The position numbers and the translations under genes are program-made. Source: Pocillopora verrucosa (taxonomy: Eukaryota; Cnidaria; Anthozoa; Scleractinia; Pocilloporidae). From it: a stretch of DNA of 64,000 nt. This document shows, in pieces, positions 1 to 12,060 of this stretch; position 1 is the first letter of the stretch; every line of letters starts with the position of its first letter. The notes under the pieces are model-generated. The model made no database searches and was not told the DNA's origin. It was given only the letters and a program-made list of their open reading frames with translations. The DNA lies in assembly GCF_036669915.1 (NCBI RefSeq), contig NC_089321.1, positions 10,619,414-10,683,413 on the forward strand. The letters are read 5' to 3'.

Positions 1-141
1 GTGTTAATTGAAGAAATATTGTTCCCAATTGCATAGTGATTTTCACAACTGTAGGATGAAATGTCTTAACCAAGCTCTGCAATGAATGTCAATCAGAAAT
101 AGGAGAGATTCAAATTAATTGAGTGTGTATTGTCTTACTAG

Positions 142-2432
142 TGGTTGAGGAGTCAGAAGTGGAGGAGGCAGCCAAAGAAGGAACCGAAATCAAAACACCA
201 GATGAAATTCCTGTCCACAATTTAGAATTGACTGCCACAGTTGGAAAGGTGATGATGGAAATTTTCATTTTCAATTCATTTATTTACATAGTTGTACAGT
301 AACACCTATTGACTGGTCTAACTGAGTTGCTTTCATGCCAATCTTAACCTTTATTACCTGAGAATGACCAGCATTTAATTTCTCCATACTGCTATACTGC
401 AGAAGCATTCATTGAGGTTATGAGAATAGATGAAATGATCCACAACCTAAGGAGCTTTGACTATTGAACAAATTCTCTTTGTCAGCACTGAAGGAAACGT
501 GTAAAAAAAGTATGGAGAATATAGATACCTATGTTAGGGTGTAAAGGGTTAAACTTTTTACCCGTTTTTCTGCAGGATGCTCTCAAAACTGTTAGTGCTT
601 TAAGTGAGGATGCTAATCAACAAGTGTCAACAGGTAGGTTTCATAAACAAGTTCAGCTAAATGTCCAATTTCAATGATGATATTTTAATCAATCTTTCAC
701 TCTCTAGAATCTGCATTGGTAGGAATTTTTCTTGGAAAGCTCGAGAGAGAGAGGAAAGCTAGGATTACATGGAGAAATGTGAATAAGATTGCAAAGTACT
801 CTATGTAGGCTATATTGCAGGCATTGTATTCAGAATAAATTGGTATTTTCATAACTTGCCACACCACCATGTTAAACAGAATTATATTGTGGGAAATTCA
901 ATCAAGGACAAGCATTGCATTGACAATGTGGTAAAGGGGGTCAAAATTTGGAAATAGTGCTGCTTTTCTTAATGTTCATTTTTGGCATGTTTATTTTGTT
1001 TTCATCTGCAGAAAAGGGTGATCCGGAATCAGCACAAAGCAATTTAGTAAATGAAACCAAGTATGTAGAACTATACAGACCCAAGTGCTTAAGGTTTGCC
1101 TTTTTGGCAATTGCTTTTAAGTAGAATGGTAAACTCATTTGATCAGGCAATGGTCCTTGTACACAGGTGGGATGCAGTCTCCTCAATTTCATAAAAAGGC
1201 ATAAAATAGCTGGACTCTTGACTTTGTAGAAATCCTTTTTTAAAATTCCAGGATGGTTTTGCATGAAATACTGTTAAGAGGGGTGATTTCATCAAGTGAG
1301 TTGGCCTCTGGACTGCAGATTAACCCTCTAAGAGCAACTAGAATCCAAATTCTCCTCACAATACCACTCCTGAATCATTTTGCATTTGGACCCAACTAGT
1401 ATCTGGGAGGCTCAAATAAGAATCCTATCCTTGTTTTCACTGAATTGTATTTGGTTTTTGTCAGTAAACTTCGAGCCCAGTTAGGACTGAAGCCACTGAT
1501 GTTGGATGATCAAACCCATGGTGTGACAACCATGGCAGCAACAGATTCCCATCGAACAGAGCCTGTAACAGTTTCTCCCACCCCTAGAGTAAGTTTTGGT
1601 TCTGTAAATGATTCAATATTTTTAAGAATGGTTATTCATTTGCACCGTTTGCTATACTGAAGCACAAAAGTATTCACCTATTGTCGTGATGAGTAAGGTT
1701 TTGGGTAAACGTAACTATTTGTTCATGCGTCAGAGTTCATCGAGATATGAAGCGCACGGGAAGTTAAAAGAGTGCGAAAGATGCTGGAAAGTCAGGGGAT
1801 TTTTTCAATAGCATTTTGCATGCTAGGGCATGTCAAGGAAAATCTCTGAACAAGGGTTTTCATAGAGAAAAAAAAAGACAAAACAAAACAGGTAATACCT
1901 CGAACGAACTGGTAGTTCTCACATTATTTTGTTTCCCAGGCACCTCTTGCACTTTTTAATCACATAAACATTAAAATCGTTCTTGAATTGATCATGGAAT
2001 TCTATGAGATCCAAAAAGCACCCAACCTCATTTACAGTTCTTTTACTGAAATCTTGGCCTCTAACACTGAAAAAAATCGAAAATTCTTTTTTCTGTAACC
2101 TGTAAATAGGAAGGATTTGAACAAAGATTTGAATCTGCGCTTTTTATCATACCATCTGATTGTTTTTGTTGTATAGGTGGCACTGGTTTCAGTAAACGCA
2201 CAGTAAGCTTCTCAAATCAAACGTCTCGTTAATACTAAATTCTCTTTTCTTGCAGAGTCAGAATATTTTATCTGCGGTTCTTACTTTGGTACAGGAACTC
2301 GACCATACAAGTCTCTTAACTCTTCGACAAGAAATTGACCAACAGCTTCAAGATCGTAATGATGATGTAGAAAGTAAACCATATTCTGAGAACAAACATC
2401 CTCCACATGAAAAGGAGGCAATGGTGGACTAG
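142..2432 (+). CDS. 3' part of unidentified gene with HIND-like motif (5 exons visible)
   Basis: Five exons join in consistent phase: 142-248, 576-633, 1012-1060, 1465-1588 and 2256-2432, the last ending in TAG. All have AG acceptors and GT donors (gtgatg, gtaggt, gtatgt, gtaagt). The 5' end lies outside the window. The product is acidic at first (VEESEVEEAAKEG). The exon 3/4 junction creates NETNKLRAQLGLKPL, which closely resembles the HIND motif that binds the ubiquitin-like protein Hub1/UBL5 in the spliceosomal factor SART1/Snu66. What follows does not look like SART1: a Ser/Thr/Pro linker, then a probable helical segment (residues LVQELDHTSLLTLRQEIDQQ) and a charged tail. The family is not recognised. 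The HIND assignment rests on one short motif and is tentative. The gene structure itself is well supported. Confidence 0.6.
344..557. repeat. MITE-like repeat, family 1, copy 1 (intronic)
   Basis: A repeat of about 210 bp with ends near ttaaccttt and aaagggttaa and an internal block 'ctccatact ... acaaggagaattt'-type. It sits in an intron of the HIND-like gene. Related copies lie at 41279-41472, 42299-42513 and 42872-43076. The inverted ends and the size suggest a non-autonomous DNA element. Confidence 0.5.
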
Positions 2433-2865
2433 GAAACTGCAATGCTTTTCTATTAACATAGATGTTGGACTTATATCTGTAGCTAAAATGACAGACTGCC
2501 TTGTCTTCACAAGTAGAAGTCATCTTGTAAACCTCATTCTGATAACAAACCTCCACAAGAGAAGGAAGAAATTGTGGACTAAGGAACAAGACTGCTTTTC
2601 CTTTACCTTAGAAATTGGACTTCTATTCGTAGCTGACAGGACAGAATTTCTTGTTTCGACAAATAGAGAGCACCTTGCAATTTAATTTATCGGTTTTCTT
2701 GGAAGTCTTGCATGTAGCTCACATATTTAGAAGGGGATCGTGTGGAATTTTGATCTACACTGAATCTGATTGAGAAAGATTAATGATATATACTTCTGGG
2801 CGGGTAGCTTGGTTTATCAAATTATCCAAGTTTGCAAACTATTCATCTCATTGCCTGACTACTAG
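2433..2865. other. 3' flank of HIND-like gene, nothing else seen
   Basis: Probable 3' UTR and intergenic DNA. An internal imperfect duplication is visible: the 'gaacaaac...cctccac...aaggaggaa/gaaggaagaa' segment near 2390-2430 recurs near 2545-2590. No supported gene. Confidence 0.35.
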
Positions 2866-3031
2866 TGTCTAAAATGCAAAATCGGCCACTAGCATCCAAA
2901 ATCCAAAATTTGCCACCAGTATCCAAAATGGATGATCAGCCATTAGTGTCCAAAATCTAAAATCGGCAACAGGTGTCCAAAACCCAATATTGGCCCCTAG
3001 TGTCCAAAATCCAATGTTGACCACTGGTACC
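2866..3031. repeat. 27-bp minisatellite, short array
   Basis: Degenerate copies of the unit containing 'aaaatcggccactagtgtcc'. This is the same unit as the large array at 19720-20850. It runs directly into the CCAAT-rich module that starts at about 3032. Confidence 0.7.
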
Positions 3032-3340
3032 TTCATAATAGACATTTAAACCGGGTGGCCTTAATTCGCAATCACAACAACTAATCAGAACAAAGGAGAA
3101 TATGGCCATAGCCATTAAGAGCCCGGAGTAATGCCATGCAGATTGTTTGAAGCACAGGAAAATGCAAGTGACCTGCAAGTTGTGACTGCTTTTTTAGTTG
3201 TGCATCAGATTGGTGGTTGAAAGGGTGACAGGAGTTTCCTGAGCCAATCATAGTGCAAATAAAACAGAGTTAACACAAGATCCCGGAATACTTTCAACAC
3301 TCAGGTGGAAATGACTCTACCAATCAAATACCAGAAATGT
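3032..3340. repeat. CCAAT-rich dispersed module, copy 1
   Basis: A module of about 300 bp beginning near 'catttaaaccgggtggcc', with several CCAAT/ATTGG boxes and ending after 'gagccaatcatagtgc'. Related full or partial copies lie at 20850, 22135, 26950, 28100, 29335, 34328, 35540, 45735, 46955, 52160, 53262, 54115, 56485 and 63060. Short ORFs inside are not conserved as protein. Confidence 0.6.
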
Positions 3341-4159
3341 TGATTCACTCTCTGTTCCCTCCTCCACAAATAACCAATTCCACGCATTGGTCATTCCAGA
3401 ATCTTTTATTTTACTTCTTCTAAACCTTACTTAAAGCGAAAGTATCATTAACCTGACATAATACTACATTAAACATGTATACTAATATCACATGTGTTAT
3501 CTCAATTGGAACTTCTAGGACGGTTATGTTTCACTTTCTGTTGGTGGCCAATATTTCAGAAAAGGTTTGCTTTAAGAAACTACCACTAATTGATTGCGTT
3601 TTTTTTGTTTGTTTGTTTCTTAACTGGCTCTTTTTGCTGTCTTGACCAAGGATCCCTCTTTATATAAATTGACTAGGTTGATCCAAAGTATGTACAAAAA
3701 TGGCAAATTCTAACAAGTGAAATATTGTCTCTAATTCTAAAAAATTTGTAGGAAAAAATCTAAAAAATTTATAAATGCCTTCATGAACATTCCGGGAAAA
3801 AATCATAACAAATACAAATGGCCAGTACAGCTTTGTATTAAAATCATCCCTTGATAAAAGAATGCAGATACAACATACTTTTTTCACAAATCCCAGCTGG
3901 TTACAATGCTAGCTACATGGATCATTTAATCACACCATGAAGTATTCAAGTTTCAGTAAGTTATGAAAATAGCCAGATTTTAGCTTTAAAAGCAAGTTAT
4001 TTACATTTAGCTTGTCTATAATTCTCTTGATTGACTTGATTATCCTGCTTTAAACCGGTTTGAGAGTAGAAAGAGACACCTTGCAATTCTCTTATAGGAG
4101 TTTTGGTTCTTGAACTATACATAGAGGGAGTTTATAATATCCTAATATCCCTCACTAAC
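3341..4159. repeat. Duplicated downstream flank of SIDT gene A
   Basis: Holds no gene. It is paralogous to 21160-21870, 28210-29100, 46090-46700 and 55560-56080, marked by 'ggtggccaatatttcag', a poly-T run with 'cgtttctta', and 'gacttggttgatccaaagta'. This is 3' flank carried along when the SIDT genes duplicated. Confidence 0.6.
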
Positions 4160-7100
4160 TTAATTTGCCCCTGCTTCCACTTGATTTTGAGAATGCCCTT
4201 CAACTTTATCATGCATTGCTTGCTGCTGATCCTTTCCAGGTGACTTGGGCATTTCTTCCATTTCCTCACTCTCTCCTGATGCAGCCTGTGGGCTTTCCTC
4301 ACTCTCTCCTGATGCAGCCTGTGGGCTTTCCTTACTCTCTCCTGATGCAGCCTGTGGGCTTTCCTCAGCTTTAGAACTTATAAACATGATAACAAATGCA
4401 CCCATAAAGAGAGCAAAGGAAGACAAAAAATGCCACAGGTCATGCCAGTCGAAAAATCCAAAAATGACACATTCTTTGTTTTGGTCACGAGAGTTTTCTG
4501 GCGACGATGTTTTGTTTGTGGTGGGTAGCAATTTAAAAACGGCAAAAGCTGCCACCAAAATGATAAAGGTGAACCCCATGAAAAGCCCTTGAAGAGAGCA
4601 TAATGTTTCACACTTGCATTTACATTTGCAAAGCTTAGCTTTAGCTAGGATTGCGACAATGCTACAGGCAATGCAAGCAAACAGAAACACTTGAGCCAGA
4701 TCGCTAAACAAGTAAACCATAAAAAACCCACAGGGCACTATCAGGCCACCCAAAAAGAATAAAAACACATCAAAATTTTTTTGACAGTCATCACCACAAA
4801 TCTTTTGGCGGATATCTAATTTAATAAAAGCCCAATAAAGCATCATAAGCCACCAAATAATCAGGAATCCAAAGAAAAACCCCTGCATTACTTTGTTGAG
4901 CCCAGAATCGGAGTTATATAGTGCACCAAAGTAGTTAAAAACAAAAAGAGGCACAATAAAAAAAAGGAAGAAGTTAGAAGCGCCAACTGGGTGTTTCACA
5001 TTTCCAGAAGAGGGACAACGATTCTGCTCAATGCCATTATACAACAACAGCACAGTTAAACCAGCTATGATAAACATGAAGGCCGAATCGAACTGAAATG
5101 TGAACCTGCTTGGACAGAAGTGGTAAAGAGTAGAAAATAATCCCTCGAAAACTAGTCCCCAGGAAAACGCATACCCAATAGAAAAACAGTACCTCTTTTT
5201 CATTACTTTGGCAAAAAATATGTTCTCCTTTTTTTTCCTTTCTTCCCTTTCCATGGGGTTTTTGGGTTCTGGAATACCTCCCTCCAAATGATGAATGTTA
5301 GTTTCAGGACATGACAGAATATGTTCTGGTAGCCTGGATCCCTGAAGATTGGTGGCTCTGCTTTTGCAACGAAGATTCACCTTGGCTTCCAGTATCAGTA
5401 CCCACACCACTAAGATTAGGCCATGGACTATGTATGTCAAGTTACTTATCATCAAGTTAAATGGAATATCATGACTTGCAACTCTATAACAAAAGTCATT
5501 GTAGTAACAATTATCTCTGTCCCCTTCCTGAATCATTGTATACCAGTTTGCAAACACAAACTGAAAAGCACCAACCATAAGCACATTACCCACGATACCT
5601 GTGATGTAGGAATAGGTCTTTGGACCAAAGGAAAACCAGTGATCTATGATTACCTCCCACAGGTTGCAACATGAAATTTTTAACTCAATATTATTGCCCT
5701 GTTCATCTTCACCAACCTTGACCTTGGTAAGAGACTCTTCGAAGAGAAAATATGCAATGACAGACACTAATATACCAACCAGAAATGATACAAAAAATAG
5801 GACACAAATAGGCTTGGCATAATTATAATCGAACGACCTTGTCAGCCTTAATATGACATTTTTTGACTCACTAATTTTGACGTCACCTGATAAGTTCTTC
5901 AGACCAATTCCAATGAACCATTTGGATACAGAATTGGTTAAAGGGGGAATAGAAACTCTGGATAAAGTTATCCGTCCTTTTGTTGCAAAGGAAAGTCGAA
6001 GAGATTCCTTCCTATAATCTATCCTCTCAAGGTCTTTCTGGACATCTACATCTTTATAGTTCTGCGATACCTTCAAATAGGCAGCAACTTCTGATTGAGA
6101 TGTGGCAGTGATGTCCAGTTGTCTATCAGAGATACCTTGAGGTGGAATGAACTGGAACACACTCACTTTAGCTCCCTGGACATGGACTTTGAGTGGTACA
6201 TCAAGCGCAATTTCTGATGCACCTTCGGCTACTTGCACTGTGAAAGAAAGCCCACTGCCTTTTCCCACCACTGATAATAACTTCTTCCCTGTGGTTTCAT
6301 CATTGGTCAAACCAGTTGGAAAAATGCTTATAGTGTTCCAAACTGGTGTAGGCTCCGAAACATCCATATAACCAAGTGGAGACGACTCACCTTGCTGATA
6401 CAAGGAAACATGCAAGAAACCTACAAATTAAAGGATTGATAATCCAGCCCATGAATACATCAACAACTACTAAAACAGATGATGATAAGATTTCACAAGA
6501 CCTAATGGCTCCCTTGCCTGCTGGTCTCTGAATCAAGCTGGGCTTCTTGATGGAGACACTGTGTTCTATTTTTTAATTCAAGGGAGACATTTACCTCACA
6601 CATTTCTCCACATCTCTAAATCTCTAATGGAATCTATTTGTTTTAAATAATAAAGAATTTAAAAAAATTTTAATGATGACATAATCTATATGTCTGTCCT
6701 CCAATAGGTCATAGGTGAGAACCAATCAGAATGCGTGCATAACTGAGCTTATTATATAATACATATTAGATCATTGTGGAAAAGGAAGAAAAGAATAAAC
6801 AGCTGTCTGCATACTTGAGGTCACTAAACAAGATAAAATCAAACTTTTTAAACCAATATGAGTGAAACCGACCTTTCCAAGTACCAATCGATCTCTCTGA
6901 CTATTGGAATCCGAAAGATTTTTGGATACGCAAGTGGGTGTACAGGCTGGATAAACAATAAACATCTGAAATATGCCGAGCAGTCAAAAGCGAATTTGTC
7001 AAACAAACTAAGTACAAGAAAGGCAGGTCAGCTAGGCTCATGTGTTTCAAGTTTCTTGCAGAAACGCTAGTTTCTGACTTTTTGCTCTTACAAGGACACA

Positions 7101-7771
7101 GTTTATCCTGAAATCGCTAGAGGTTAAAAGTTTGGATTTTGTTTATTGGTGGAATGCCACAACAATAATGCTCAGGTTTAACCGTAATTTCGAAAGTAAA
7201 GATCCTGCGTATAAGAAGCGACTATCGCGAAGAATGCATTGGTGGCGCTGGATTCAGTAAAGGTTTTAATCACATACTAGTCTCGAAAGGTTGAACCCTG
7301 ATCTGTGCAAAGAGGGAATTGCTTCACGAAAAGCTGCAAAGTCCTGAATTGATAGGAGTTACCACTTTCGGAAATTTCAAAAACACTTTCGGATTACTGA
7401 AGAATAATGAAAGAGGAATGAAATAAATATGGAAAGAAAGATTTTGTATATCTTCATTGAAACCAAAAGTCAACAAAACTTTGCTCTCCTAGAAGTAGGT
7501 AAGACAACTCTATCAAACTGGCTATGCCCTCACCTTTCTTCTTGTCATTCCTTTTAGTTTTCATGCGTAAAAAGCTCCCGGGTTTGTCCACCTTCAAAAC
7601 GCAAGATAGCTGCAGATAGCTTTTGGTGGATAGTGTGCCAGTGATCTCTATTACCCCACTCTGGATATTTGAAACAGTCATGCCGGACGAACATGTCGCT
7701 TGAAGATGTCCACAGGCCGAGGGGCACCAAGCGAGTAGGAGTAGGAATGAATATAAAGGGATTGAATGCAT
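4160..7771 (-). CDS. SIDT-like: SIDT locus A: SID-1/SIDT-family membrane protein
   Basis: Exon 1 is 7534-7771 and exon 3 is 6420-4160. The family moves dsRNA or lipids/sterols across endolysosomal or plasma membranes. Exon 3 holds a beta-rich ectodomain, then TM1 after the RSFDYNYA motif, the extracellular CYYNDFCYR motif, and the CREST metal site: SxxxH (S428/H432 in FSTLYHFCP), D443 (TFQFDSAF) and HDLWH (H658/H662), numbered on the 751-residue exon-3 frame. The tail contains about 3 copies of an 11-residue ESPQAASGESE-type repeat (33-bp DNA repeat, 4260-4370) and an acidic stretch, unlike its paralogs. Exon 2 is degenerate: only about 6600-6628 resembles it, and that stretch contains a stop. 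Exons 1 and 3 are both phase 1, so direct joining stays in frame (832 aa, close to human SIDT length). Exon 3 is fully open. The lost exon 2 is the doubt. Confidence 0.85.
7534..7771 (-). CDS. SIDT-like: Exon 1 of SIDT locus A (signal peptide exon)
   Basis: ATG at 7771 starts a signal peptide (MHSIPLYSFLLLLAWCPSAC) followed by the first ectodomain strands, including SCVLKVDKPGSFLRMKTKR. The donor is G|gtgagg at 7534/7533. The 238-nt length and phase 1 match exon 1 of loci B, D, H and J. Confidence 0.85.
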
Positions 7772-7888
7772 CTTCAAAGACAGTTAACGCTTGTGTTGCT
7801 TTATTAAGACAGCGCCCTATATCTTGATTCGAGACCTCCAGCAGAGTTTCAAGATATTCAATCAAAGATATGTTACGATTTGTTTGAC

Positions 7889-8009
7889 AGAATACCCCGC
7901 AACTCATTTACATGTCATTGAATAAGAATAGCGTCTATTGTGTTAAGCCTCGATCTTCAAAGCCTCCCGACACATGTAAGTGAGGCGGAAATGAGTTGCG
8001 GGGTATTCT
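7889..8009. repeat. Short inverted-repeat element (hairpin)
   Basis: The ends 'agaataccccgcaactcatt' and its reverse complement (7989-8009) enclose about 80 bp. This could be a small MITE or a hairpin 5' of SIDT locus A. Confidence 0.55.
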
Positions 8010-8326
8010 GAAGTTTAGCCGTTATTTGCTCAACGAAATATGCAGTAAATTTGCGGCTTACGAAATTTTTCCAACATGGCAGAATGGATTTCTGTAATAC
8101 AGAACAACACATGTTGTAACAATGGCGGCCGTTTCGCAATTAGAGGCCGGTTTACGTTTTCGAGGAAGTTTAAAGATCGATTTCTAGCCTAAATTTTTTC
8201 AAGAGACGCTGTCTTCTTGCAGATGTCAGGTCTATAGCTGAGGTGATTGTTGGTTTTGTGTTATTTTCAAGAAATTAGCTCTAATTTGCTGTAGCTGCGA
8301 ATTCACTACATGACGAATGTACGCTT

Positions 8327-8408
8327 GCATCCAAATAGACTTTTACAGTTCGCGGCACCATATTGGATTAGTAACCGCGCACACACGATAACGAGGCTGG
8401 GGTTGACC
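8327..8408 (+). repeat. Inverted repeat pair, left arm
   Basis: About 80 bp around 'ttttacagttcgcggcacca' is the inverted counterpart of 11528-11613, roughly 80% similar by eye. The arms are 3.1 kb apart and enclose the SAP-relic region. Both arms carry a 'ccaatatggcg'-like core. Confidence 0.5.
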
Positions 8409-8746
8409 CGGCGGGGAGTTACTACATCACGGGCGACGAGTGGGGGATGAAGAAAAGACCGAAATACGAGTGGTCAGCGGCTAAACAAATTTAATACTTC
8501 ATATAGTCACATATCAGTTATAGTTGCGGAAAACAATAGTCTTCTAAAGCCGAAATGTCAACAGTATATTTCGCTAAATAAAATGTTAAGCAATTTTTCA
8601 AAAGTGTTGATGGCACATGTATCTTTTACTGCTAAACAATGGAGGTATCGGCGGTTCTTTCAAACAGCTGATATGCTGACATTTCACGTTCTAATGCACT
8701 TTTCAATGCGATTTCTCCCTTCAAAATGGTTCTTTAATACAACAAT

Positions 8747-9525
8747 ATGGAAATTTCGTCATTAGATGACATCCAGAAACTCGAAGCAAAAGATCTCAGG
8801 GAGATTTCAAAATCTTATTCAAAATCGACGGGCGGAATTAGAGCCAACTTAGTGTCGAAAGTTCATGCTTTGCCAGAGATTCCAACCCTCCCGATTTGAT
8901 CGGGAGTCTCCCGATTTGATGTCTTGCCTCCCGCTCTCCCGATTTTTACCAAATTCTCCCGATTTATCATAAAATTCTGAAAACTAGGGGAAAATTGCTA
9001 ATCTTTAGAATTTTTGGCGATCTGTCACTGTGAAACACTCATATTATACTTACTTTCTTCGCGAAGAGCATTATGGTATGTTATAACTCAGGCCGGAATG
9101 ATGTCAAAATTCAGGAAATGGCACTTGAGAGAACCTAAATTTGCAAAATTTCCCGGGGGCATGCCCCCTGACCCCCCCTAGAAGCTCGCGCCTAATTACT
9201 CCCTATTTTCCATCACATGGGGTTGGAATCTCTGCTTTGCTGATGTGACACGTCCTTCCATCAAGTAGTGGAGAAAATCGAGAACTTCTTACTGATGTCC
9301 AGGACCCAGAACAAAACCAGAGCGACTTCAAATACGAAGCAACTATGGTGAGGATTTCAGCCCTTGGATGGTCGAGCAATCTCCGTAATTTACCTGAGAT
9401 TAATTTCATTCAGCTTACGATTACCTTGTTGTTTCACGAGAATATCGCCACATCGTGTTAAGAGGAACGCATCACAGGAAGTACCACAGAAGTCGTTCAG
9501 TATGGCTTAGAAAGCGAGGCAAAGG
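8747..9525 (+). pseudogene. Relic of SAP-domain / YqaJ-like, transposon-associated gene
   Basis: ATG at 8747 opens MEISSLDDIQKLEAKDLREI, followed by a Ser/Lys-rich turn and ANLVSKVHAL. This resembles the N-terminal SAP-like domain common in repetitive cnidarian genes. The frame is interrupted at 8874-9234 by a MITE. Beyond it, at about 9320-9470, are FKYEATMVRISALGW and a DYLVVSREYRHIVLRGTHH-like segment. At about 9454-9519 a YqaJ-nuclease-like piece (VVQYGLESEAKAVAL) follows in another frame and ends at a stop. Multiple frame changes and an internal loss mean this is not functional. Family naming is from motif memory and is moderate at best. Confidence 0.45.
8874..9234. mobile_element. hAT-like MITE with 6-bp target duplication
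   Basis: Terminal inverted repeats cagagattccaaccc / gggttggaatctctg are flanked by CTTTGC on both sides (8868-8873 and 9235-9240). The 361-bp interior has no ORF. It contains repeated 'ctcccgattt' and a 'cccgggggcatgccccctga' stretch. It splits the SAP-like frame. Confidence 0.7.
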
Positions 9526-9892
9526 CTGTAGCCCTCTAGGTAGAGGAGATTTGTTAGTGCTGCTGTTGTTGATGTGGTACTTGTTGTTGTACCATATTCT
9601 TCAGTTAAAGTTGTTCCCATTTTATTTACCAAGATGTATTTTAGTTTGCCATTTGTACATTGTATCTTATGGGAAACTATACAATAGAGCCTTTACAGCC
9701 ACTTGATTATAACCTTCTTTCTATTAACCCATGAGGGAAACTGTAACTAACAGCTGTCATAATATTTTGAAACCCATCTGGCCCAGGACAACTAATGCTC
9801 GTGATACATTGAAAACCATTTTAGTTCACAACTCATGGTAATTTATTAAGTGACAAGACAGCATTGAAAGAACCAGACCAAAATATTAGACA
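9526..9892. other. Intergenic, no gene recognised
   Basis: AT-rich sequence after the SAP/YqaJ relic. The open frame covering 9455-9706 is partly that relic read out of frame. Nothing else is supported. Confidence 0.3.
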
Positions 9893-10101
9893 ATTTAAAA
9901 ACTCCCAAAAGTGACTGATTCATGTAACTTCTCCCTATAATATCCAAACACTATCCAGCAAACAGATAATGATAATACTGAAACTTATCAGGCAGAAGTT
10001 ATCTTGACCTTACATCAAATTCTCATAACTTATTCACAAGTAAATGTGTAACAACTAGAAGGGAGAATTAACAATCAGATCTTGGGTATTTAAGGGTTAA
10101 A
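9893..10101. repeat. MITE-like repeat, family 2, copy 1
   Basis: About 210 bp with inverted ends 'ttaaaaactccc' / 'ggtatttaagggttaa' and the internal block 'cttctccctataat'. It aligns by eye along its length with 12061-12273. Confidence 0.6.
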
Positions 10102-11527
10102 GGAAGAGAGCAGAAATGCTTCCTCTCAGCTACTGATCTCAGCAATGCTAGTCCTTCACACACATTTAAGTTTCTGTCAGTGATAAACATTAAGTGAATT
10201 GATATTCCCATTCTTAGCACTCAGGGGCCTTCTGACACAAAGGTTTACAATACTAGTTCTTATTGCCTGGTGTTAATCAAAGTTATGTTAATATAATTTT
10301 AAGATACTTAAAAGATTGAGAAATATATCCAAATCAAGATATTTATTTTATACTGTTGCAGTTACCATAAGATTTGTTTGAAAGAGAATCTTTCAGACCA
10401 TTGAATTGTATGAGAAATTATTTTTTGCGAGACTTCTATCAAACTTCTTATTATGAGGACAATTTTGTGAATAATAAAATTTAGTGTCAGTTCATCTTTG
10501 TGTTGAGAACTCTTTTAGTTGGTGAAACTCACTTTTTCTTTTTTCCAATTTGAAGCATCAAATTGATCGATACTTAAAGCACACAAAATATTTTGTGAGA
10601 GTTCCATGTGGCATCTATAATGGATTACTATGCTATCATGAAAAACAAAAACAACTACTACTGAAAACTGCTTTTGTCACAATTGCTACCAAATTTGTGT
10701 CAGTTTTCTGGGTCTGCCATAATAAGTGAAAACTCTGAAGATACAGTGTCTTGGTTATTTTATTAAAAGCAATTACTTTCCAAGAGTTTCTCTGCTAGGA
10801 GTGTTTTAGGCAAGCCATGTAGTAAACAGTTGAGCAGTACTGAACTTATTGACTTACTGCCGCAATGAAAAAAAGCTATCGAACTTAAAACAATTCAGGT
10901 ACCTAATTGAAAGTTTGTACTAATTTTGTGACAATAGTCACCCTCATCCATAATTCACAGAGAATAAGATAAGTATAGAAGGATAAATATTTAGCAAAAA
11001 TACATGCCTCTGTGCATAAACTTGAAGTGAAAGCTCGTAGGCAAACCATTGGGGCCATAAAATGTATTTGAACAACCAAAAGTGGCACAACACTCTCCTT
11101 TCTTTTTGGGAGAAAATTAGCTTTATCGAGATTTCGGCTAGGACCATCAATTTTCCTTAAAAACCGAACAATTTTTGTTGCGGCAAACGAACATCAAGGC
11201 TCGATGAAATACCAAGAAAATCGTGACCGGAGAAAAATGCCAACCAAATCCAGGGGATATATTACAGGGACATAACTTTAATCAATCTCGTAAAATATCA
11301 GTCCCTATACGCCGGTGGCTTGAAATAACACTTTATAAATTAACTTTAGATGAACACCGAACATGAACAGGCGATTAATGAAAGCGGGAGAGAAAAACTA
11401 TTTAAAGGAATCAAATGGCACAAAGGCCAACTGTAACGCAAATGTCACGCAAGTTCGAAAGTCACGCATTTACAATTTTACTGCCTAAGTATGAATTTCA
11501 CCAAAAGCGCTCTCAGAGATTTATCAC
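10102..11527. other. Intergenic, no gene recognised
   Basis: AT-rich sequence with only short incidental frames, including overlapping minus frames near 10903-11150. No splice-consistent exon or family motif was seen. Confidence 0.3.
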
Positions 11528-11613
11528 GAGTCAACCCGAGCCTCGTTCTCACGTGTGCGCGGCTGCATTTCCAATATGGCGCTGGGAACTGTAAAAAGGT
11601 CTATTAAAAGCGT
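11528..11613 (-). repeat. Inverted repeat pair, right arm
   Basis: Reverse-complement counterpart of 8327-8408 (gtcaacccgagcctcgtt ... gaactgtaaaaaggtctatt). Confidence 0.5.
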
Positions 11614-12060
11614 TTGATTACATGAAAACGCATTTTCCCGCTTATTAAATTAGGAGTTAGAAATCATATAGTATCTTTGGAAAAGTTTCATTCACATCAG
11701 TAAAGGATGTGATTTAAATTGATAAACTCCGGTGTGTAACCTACAGCGTACAAATCTTTTAAACTTTTTTTCTTGTTTGAGCTTGCCACCTAATCAGTAG
11801 TTGCAAGTTAGGATACTGATTAAGAATGACTCTCATCTTGGTTATGAACCTGATTTAGATGGTCTATTTAAATGATCTTTTACCAGTATGAGAGGGGTGT
11901 ACATGTATTCCCTAAGTGTCTGTAATTAAGTGTACAGATTGACAAAGTGGAATCTTAGGGCACCATGCTTAATTTGCTGATATGTAGAACATTACTTAGA
12001 ACTTACTCTTCTGTTTATCAAATACATCAGTGTCTACTCCCTGAGACTTCAAATACTCTT

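Noticed and set aside
2957..3178. Recurring small minus frames with FSFVLIxCxDCE text (also 20712, 45732)
   Set aside because: They lie in the CCAAT module and do not keep frame across all copies.
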